DNA of 64,000 nt from Siphonodentalium dalli (lineage: Eukaryota; Mollusca; Scaphopoda; Gadilida; Siphonodentaliidae): NCBI GenBank assembly GCA_032622095.1, contig CP136067.1, forward strand, positions 42,637,549 through 42,701,548, in the 5' to 3' direction. How positions within the stretch are numbered: the stretch's first letter is position 1; each line of letters begins with the position of its first letter. This document shows positions 58,356-64,000 of this stretch, piece by piece. The notes under the pieces were generated by a model. It was not told the DNA's origin and did no database searches. It worked only from the letters and a program-made list of their open reading frames with translations. The translations under genes and the position numbers were made by a program.

Positions 58356-61300
58356 CTGTTAAATTTAAGATATATGGGAGTCACATAATAACAATAACTG
58401 AACATTTCCCCATCGCACATTCCATATATTGCATATAACAAGAATTATGGACAAGTTAAGTCAGCACTGTTCGCGCTGTCGGTGGCCAATGGCCACTTTT
58501 TATCGAAAGTGGCCACAAAAAATTTCATTTGGCCAAACTTTTTTTCACCACAAATGGAGACAGAAATCTAATTCAAAAAGCACTGAATAGATCGACGAAG
58601 TTAGGCAACGAAATATTGCTGGTTTTGGACACGTGGTTTTCGTATTTCAGATACATCATACGATGACAACCCAAATTTATTCTGTAAGGGAAGTGTTGAT
58701 TGAATGGTGATGGGTGTACAAAGGCAATTACTAATCATCAAAAAACTTAATCTCTAAGCTGGTTATTTCATATATTGTTGATTAGGTGGTCTGTAAGATG
58801 AAATACGTAAATACATTGTTCCATAATTCGATGCACCAGCGATAGCATGTCAGTTACGTAATGTGTGGTAAACTTCCTCCCGTCTTGTAACAACAAAGTT
58901 TTCTGGGCTTCACACCATAAAGGTTATTAATACAACAATAGGTATTCAACAGTTATCACTTCACGATAATAAGCAGAAGAACTGTTATATAATTAGATGG
59001 CGAACATGGTGTCAGCGACACGAGTCGGAGAGTTATATATTTAAAAAATATAATTTAGTCATCAATTGTGAGCCCAGAAAATGAGGATTTAATTTGGCCA
59101 AAGTTTTTTTTTTAATTTGGCCACATTTTTTTATTTGCCCACTTTTTGGCCAGAAGATTTTTCAGTCGAGCACGAACACTAAGTCAGGGTTCTATTTCTG
59201 TTTATAGCGGCATTGATTAACCCTTTCTATAATAAACGGTTTATCCCAGTCAGTTATAAAAGTATATATTGCAACTTGCAAGGGTCTATCTGGAGAGGTG
59301 TGCAGGCAACAAAAGTAGACGGCAGACAGAAAAATAGATAATACAAGAGCAGAAGGAATCATATTCATTGGTGAACTACTCATCAATGAGTATTTAGTGT
59401 AGAAAGGGTTAATGTGACAATTGATTAATCCTTGGAATAGTCTGATAATTGAGAATTAATTGCATTGTTATTTAATTCGGCAATTGCTGCCAAATATCTA
59501 AGGTAACAAAATTTCTTCACTTCAACTGAATAGATACTAGCAGAACCAATAACCTATAAAATATCTTCTTTCTATTTAGAATAAACATGTCTTATGCATC
59601 CCAAAATCAACTATATAGTTGAATTCAACTATATTAGTAAAAATATAGATATTGCCGCTACTTGGATTTACCACATGGTGGTTTGCACTCCAAAATATAA
59701 AATATACCTTATATTATTTGCTTTTGAATTTTTCCCGGTATCAAAATAGGTCAATAAATATCTGAACTACATTTCTATGAACATTATATGTCCCAAAAAG
59801 ACACATTGAAGTCAAAAAAATTTTGAACATGATAATTGGGTGCCGATGATATGTCACAACATTTGCATTCATGGCAATTCTGGAATCGGAAATGGAATAA
59901 AGAGCGACTTCCAGAAAGGTATATTGCGTTATCTTAGCATGAAACAATTTTAAAACTTCATGCACTGTTTTTTCTTTGTTTTAATTATCAATTCTATGTA
60001 GTACGATAAACATTTCAGAGCAAAGAAAGCTGAAGATGTTCTTCCCATTGTCTGCTTATGAAATTTTTACGCAACCGCTAATTAAAAAATTCGCACCGAC
60101 ACAAACGAAATGATCTAAAATTTATCGAAAAATATGATAAACAAAACATGTTATATCCATAAATTTGTTCGGAAATCTTTCATGTAGGTAAGCCTGAGTT
60201 TAGTGTGCCTGTCATTTGCAGAATGAGGTCCCCAGAGGGTGAATTTAGTGATGCTATACCGCATAGCGGGCTAGTATCACTAAATTCAACCTCTGGGGAC
60301 CTCACTCTGCTTTGGCTTCATCTTTTCTGGAAAGATTCTTATTATCAAATTTCTGTAGAAACCTCTTTTCAAAGATTCTATTTCTTTTTTTATTTTATTT
60401 CTCTATATCCCCAAATTGGCCGATGACAATATTCACCATTTGGGAACTTTATTCTGAGTCTATGTCTCCCATAGAAGATGAGGCCATGCAGAATGAGGTC
60501 CCCAGAGGGTGAATTTGGTGATACTAACCCGCTATGCAGGATATAGCGTCACTAAATTCACCCTCTGAGGACCTCATTCTGCAAATGACAGACACACTAT
60601 AATCAGGCTTGCACGTAGGTATGTTTTGTATATATAATTGTGGGGTTCGAACGAGCCATGTCCTTTTTTAGCTATAATTAGGATGTTCTAGAACTGATAA
60701 AATAATAACAAAGCAATATATGAATATCATAGGTAGGTAGTCCACTCACAATAGTTCAAAGTTTCCAAGGTTTTCTTTAGCTGCAATTTTGTTCCATCGC
60801 ACACTGAAAAAGTAAGAACATTCCCTTAGTTTTTATGCTTCTATTTAAAGGTACTCAATCCGATAAAACTCCTCTCAATTACTATTTCAATGGCTTCGGG
60901 GGTCAAAAATATTTGATTCGAGTCGAGGAAGTCACCCATCAAAGCTCAGATTTGTTAGATATCGATTTTAGAAATCTATTATTTTTCATTATCGGGAATA
61001 CTATCTGGCCCAGAACTCAGTCAAAATTGCGTTAAAATTACCACTTGATTTTAGAGTTATCCATCCTTGTCTGTTTGAATAGATATGGAGTACACATCCA
61101 GAGCAGATTACGGCAGTTATTAGTACTCATCTCGAGTTCATAACAAATTTCAAAAATCAATATCTAATAACTCTGAGCTTTGTTTGATGGGTTCCTCGAC
61201 TCGAATCAAATATTTGTTACCCCCAAAGCCAAAGAAATAGTAATATAGGACCCTCTGATCGGATTGTTGTTGTTGGAATCTGTTGAGATGGGGACCCTCT

Positions 61301-63104
61301 TTACGGATTGAGTACCTTTAACATACATACCATCACAAATGTATTCTGGAGAGATCAGTGCATCAAAGAATGGTGTCCTATCTAGAGTACATGTAAGCTG
61401 AAAAGGCTGATGCTTCATAATTTGTGTAAAGAAATATGTATTTTTCTCAGATTGCATTTTTGACAAAAGAATTATTGATTCACGTGCTGCATAAAGTGTT
61501 GATATTTGAAGGTCAGTCTTACATTGATTGTAATCTCGATCTTTGTAGCAATCAAGAAAAGCATATATTAGTTACTACTATGCTGTGTTCTAAATAGCTC
61601 TGTGTCAATATAAATCCAGTATGACGCCACAGCACACACATAGCTTTACCAATGACAGATATCGCCTGTATAATTACGATCCGATGCTTCAAACTGGCAG
61701 TATTTTTAGTAATATGACAAATCTGCGACAATAGACATTCCAACACTCGCCCGAATGGCTACATCACTTTACTGATACTATGTAGTGATTGGTTGAGACT
61801 GACGTAATGCTTGTTTGTGGTATTAGGGACCCCCCCCCCCCAAATACTCCAGGCGCAGTACAGCGTGATAGCTGTTGAGCCTGTGTTTTAACCAGAACTG
61901 GGATGATGTTAAAAATGGTTGAACCTGTCCTAGGTGCTGAAGTATACACACAATGGGAAATTGGAACATGAACAGGACATAACCAAAATGTTTATAAAGT
62001 GAAATGAAAAAACAATAATGAAAAAAATCAGCAGTTCGAACCTGTATTTGAACTTGACCTGTATTTTGGGTTGACAAACACACATGCCAAATTTGGTTCC
62101 CATCCAGCAAGAAAAGCTAAACTTATTATCTTGAAATTTGAAAAAGAGTCAAATCACTAAAAAATTGCCTGGAAGCGTCATTCGGGATGAACAGTATGGA
62201 GAATGTAATGGGGAAGGCACACATGTGAATTTCATAACAGTTGGATATATAGTTCCTCAGTTATCACATGTAGTCCACTATACCCCTCCCTCTTCTGATC
62301 TTTTCATGAGAACATAAACTAGACCCACCATGGCATTTCCACTGGATGTATGACTTTAACATTTCATGACTGGTGCTTCCAGAATTTTTGCGAAAACCCT
62401 GTGCCAATGCATTCTCTTATATATGTGAGTCGCCCATAGGGTGCCTCATATATATAAGAGAATGCATTGGCCTAACAATATTTACCTTTGATCTTGTAAG
62501 CCAGTGCAATCTCTTATATATGCAAGGTTCCCTATGGGAGACTCGCATATATAAGAGAATGCACTGGCACATGGTCTTTAATGCTGCACCAGCGCAGCTC
62601 CCATCATAAAAGGGTTAAAGGCATATTATGGACTTGTTCGGGTGCATGAAATTGATAAGTTAGTACTCAGGCGCTATGTAAACTTGGGGAATGTAGCATT
62701 CTACTATCGTTGCCATAAATTTCAAAGAAATCGACCATACCACTCCATAGAAAACATTGTCTGATCTATGCCCAATTGTAAATATTTACATCTCGTTTCG
62801 GGATTCGGCGATAATCTAACACAAATGATTTTGCCATCGAGAGTCATTGCATTTAATTAATATACAAGAATGACGGTGTGTATCATTAATTGGGAAAAAT
62901 ATTCGTAACATATAACTACTTTGAGCAAGATTATTCTCAATTTCTATTTGATCACCCTACCAGAGTGTTTCACATCACTTTAATAATAACTTACTCAGGC
63001 ATCTCCCCAGGAGGAATGACGATGTTGATGACATCTGTGATCAGCTTAAATTTCATAATCCTGTCACTAGATGTTGTACTTGTTAGGGACGGAGATGCAT
63101 TGAC
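58238..63104 (-). CDS. TTLL1: TTLL1 (tubulin polyglutamylase), C-terminal part, 3 exons
   Basis: Joined - strand exons 63104-62995, 60803-60750 and 58355-58238 give one frame of 93 codons plus stop, with phases 0-2-2. The peptide contains VNASPSLTSTTSSDRIMKFK, then RWNKIAAKENLGNFELLYDE, and ends SLATWK. It follows vertebrate TTLL1 closely (NASPSLTSST..., K-x-WNK...LGN-[YF]-E-x-LYDEELAQ..., TTWK end). Known role: ATP-grasp catalytic subunit of the tubulin polyglutamylase complex that adds glutamate chains to tubulin in cilia and neurons. Upstream exons are beyond position 64000. The gene converges on Sbf. Its introns and the base just after the stop codon are packed with inserted elements. Confidence 0.92.
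58465..59179. mobile_element. hAT-like element, 715 bp, in the last TTLL1 intron
   Basis: It is flanked by a perfect 8 bp duplication TAAGTCAG (58457-58464 and 59180-59187). The termini are imperfect inverted repeats around TGTTCGYGCTC, with GGCCA-rich subterminal repeats on both sides (ATTTGGCCA and TGGCCAC motifs). No coding region. The 8 bp duplication points to the hAT superfamily (inferred). Confidence 0.7.
59217..59412. mobile_element. Ttaa-4 short element
   Basis: 196 bp with ends TTAACCCTTTCTATAATAAA and AGTGTAGAAAGGGTTAA. Confidence 0.7.
59413..60180. other. TTLL1 last intron, unrepeated part
   Basis: AT-rich, no element or coding frame recognised. The segment 61541-62355 in the preceding intron is similar, with a C10-like run at 61830-61840. 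Confidence 0.4.
60189..60611. mobile_element. hAT-D MITE, long form, in TTLL1 3' region
   Basis: 423 bp. Flanking CATGTAGG / CACGTAGG (7 of 8 bases). It lies 138 bp beyond TTLL1 exon Y in the last intron. Confidence 0.75.
60750..60803 (-). CDS. TTLL1: TTLL1 exon Y: short 54 bp exon
   Basis: Read on the - strand, the acceptor CTTTTTCAG ends at 60804 and the donor GTGAGT starts at 60749. One base completes Asp split from the previous exon, then 17 codons VRWNKIAAKENLGNFEL, then two bases of a split Leu. It matches the TTLL1 segment C-K-WNK-x-P-x-KE-x-LGN-[YF]-E. A palindromic Ttaa-6 element lies 41 bp upstream of the acceptor. Confidence 0.92.
60845..61321. mobile_element. Ttaa-6 element, palindromic form, next to TTLL1 exon Y
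   Basis: 477 bp with perfect 16 bp ends TTAAAGGTACTCAATC. The two halves are long inverted repeats of each other (CTTCGGGGGTCAAAAATATT versus its complement near 61200-61230). It lies 41 bp upstream of the exon Y acceptor. Confidence 0.75.
61331..61540 (-). other. Possible coding exon of unknown gene inside a TTLL1 intron
   Basis: On the - strand, a 210 bp open segment is bounded by a weak acceptor (TGCTACAAAG, ending at 61541) and a good donor (GTATGT, from 61330). Phase is 1 at both ends. The translation has a protein-like composition (for example LYAARESIILLSKMQSEKNT and FQLTCTLDRTPFFDALISPE, with three Cys). It cannot splice in frame between the flanking TTLL1 exons, which use phase 2. 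I do not recognise it. It could be a nested gene, a transposon gene remnant or a chance open frame. Confidence 0.25.
62356..62618. mobile_element. Ttaa-2 hairpin MITE
   Basis: TTAA at both ends. Its right TTAA (62615-62618) is also the left TTAA of the Ttaa-5 element next to TTLL1 exon X. Confidence 0.75.
62615..62983 (-). mobile_element. Ttaa-5 element beside the TTLL1 exon X donor
   Basis: 369 bp, TTAA at both ends. On the TTLL1 strand its first base is 11 bp after the start of the intron (GTAAGTTATTA then TTAA), so almost nothing of the original donor-side intron remains. Confidence 0.8.
62995..63104 (-). CDS. TTLL1: TTLL1 exon X: NASPSL ATP-grasp end
   Basis: Read on the - strand, the acceptor GATATTCCAG ends at 63105 and the donor GTAAGT starts at 62994. 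It has 36 codons plus two bases. It begins VNASPSLTS: the Asn of (E)VNASPSL coordinates metal-ATP in the TTL ATP-grasp fold, and the preceding Glu must be in the next exon out. It continues SSDRIMKFKLITDVINIVIP and ends MP(D). A Ttaa-5 element ends 11 bp beyond the donor GT. Confidence 0.93.
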
Positions 63105-63219
63105 CTGGAATATCAAAAACATCCAATGAAAATAGAATATAAATGTATTTATGGGTTCCATGCAAATATTTACAAAATTTACTTAGCTTTTTATTTTAAT
63201 AGAAGCTATAGTATAAATT

Positions 63220-63609
63220 AACCAATCCTGACTGTCGCTTCCTTAAATTTTGAGAAAAACCCTGTGCCAATGCATTCTCTTATAAATGCGAGTCTCCCAA
63301 GGTCAAGGTAAATATTGTTAGGCCAATGTATTCTCTTATATATGTGAGGCTTCCTATGGGAGACTCACATATATTATAGAATGCATTGGCAAAAGGTTTT
63401 CGTCAAATTTCAGGAAGCTCCAATCATGGAAGGGAGCCTCACATATATAAGAGAAAATATTGGCCTAACAATAGTAACCTTGACCTTGTAAGCTGGTGCA
63501 TTCCCTCATACATGCGAGGCTCACATAGGGAGCCTCGGATATATAAAAGAATGCACTGGCATATTGTCTTTAATGCTGCACCAGCGCTACTTCCATTACG
63601 AAAGGGTTA
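63220..63609. mobile_element. Two overlapping, rearranged Ttaa-2 copies
   Basis: From ~63220 there is a left end and part of a copy (first hairpin deleted), ending in CCAATCATGGAAGGG. From there it passes directly into hairpin and spacer of a second copy in the opposite order, finishing ATTACGAAAGGGTTA. This looks like recombination between two copies. Confidence 0.55.
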
Positions 63610-63685
63610 TTGTGTTTAGAATGAGAAGTGCATGTACTACCATGATATTGATTGGGTAAAAATCATGATGGAGCCCATCCCAAAG

Positions 63686-63902
63686 TACAGTAATGCCCTA
63701 AGTAATCGACCCCTTAACCACAGCAGAATTATGGGTAACTTTTCAGGATTTAGTCGGAAATATGGCTTGTTGCCATTCATCAGAAAGCTCTCGCCGAGAG
63801 CTCTCCGATGAATGGCAACAAGCCATATTTCCGACTAAATCCTGAAAAGTTACCCATAATTCTGCTGTGGTTAAGGGGGCGATTAATTAGGGCATTACTG
63901 TA
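63686..63902. mobile_element. Pal-TA palindromic MITE
   Basis: Full palindrome, very well preserved. It lies in the TTLL1 intron upstream of exon X. Confidence 0.85.
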
Positions 63903-64000
63903 ATTTCTTTGTATACTGTCTAGACAGAAATCCTCAAGTGGCCGAAGTATATATTTTTACTCGTAAAAAAAATGATTTAAAACCACTACATGGCTTTAAC

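Noticed and set aside
60835-61035. 66-codon + strand frame
   Set aside because: Part of the Ttaa-6 element; the same sequence recurs in broken form at 3760, 34650 and 36780.

Overview
This window is eukaryotic nuclear DNA from an animal, most likely a marine invertebrate. The evidence is spliced genes with GT-AG introns of 1-4 kb, an AT-rich background, a C1 zinc finger in front of the PH domain of a myotubularin-related pseudophosphatase (an invertebrate-type arrangement), and a very high load of miniature inverted-repeat elements. The phylum cannot be fixed from the sequence. No prokaryotic genes, rRNA, CRISPR or intact autonomous transposon was seen.

Two genes are present, both cut by the window edges and pointing at each other. 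On the + strand, eleven coding exons between 8823 and 31596 encode the C-terminal ~666 residues of a SET-binding-factor / myotubularin-related protein 5/13 homologue (Sbf). In order they give the end of the dead phosphatase domain, a helical/SID-like region, a C1 zinc finger and a PH domain. Bases 1-8822 look like one long intron of this gene. On the - strand, three exons (63104-62995, 60803-60750, 58355-58238) encode the C-terminus of tubulin tyrosine ligase-like 1 (TTLL1), a tubulin polyglutamylase catalytic subunit. The stop codons are ~26.6 kb apart and I see no convincing gene between them.

The rest is mostly transposon sediment. Families were defined here by aligning copies by eye: (i) several families inserted at TTAA, two of which (Ttaa-1, Ttaa-2) plus one relative carry long 60-70 bp hairpins; (ii) a ~217 bp near-perfect palindrome with TA target duplications (Pal-TA); (iii) a hAT-like MITE with 8 bp duplications (hAT-D), and several single hAT-like elements with 8 bp duplications and CAG/TAG termini; (iv) a Mutator-like element with 103 bp terminal repeats and a 10 bp duplication; (v) a tRNA-derived SINE. 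Nesting is deep, for example around 48.7-53.4 kb. Two elements contact the genes directly. The Mutator-like element sits 2 bp after the TTLL1 stop codon, and its target duplication contains the last codons and the stop. A 42 bp tandem array in the Sbf intron before exon F is built from that exon's own splice acceptor and first codons.

All element families, boundaries and counts come from reading by eye. Terminal repeats and target duplications are stated where seen, and superfamily labels are inferred from them.
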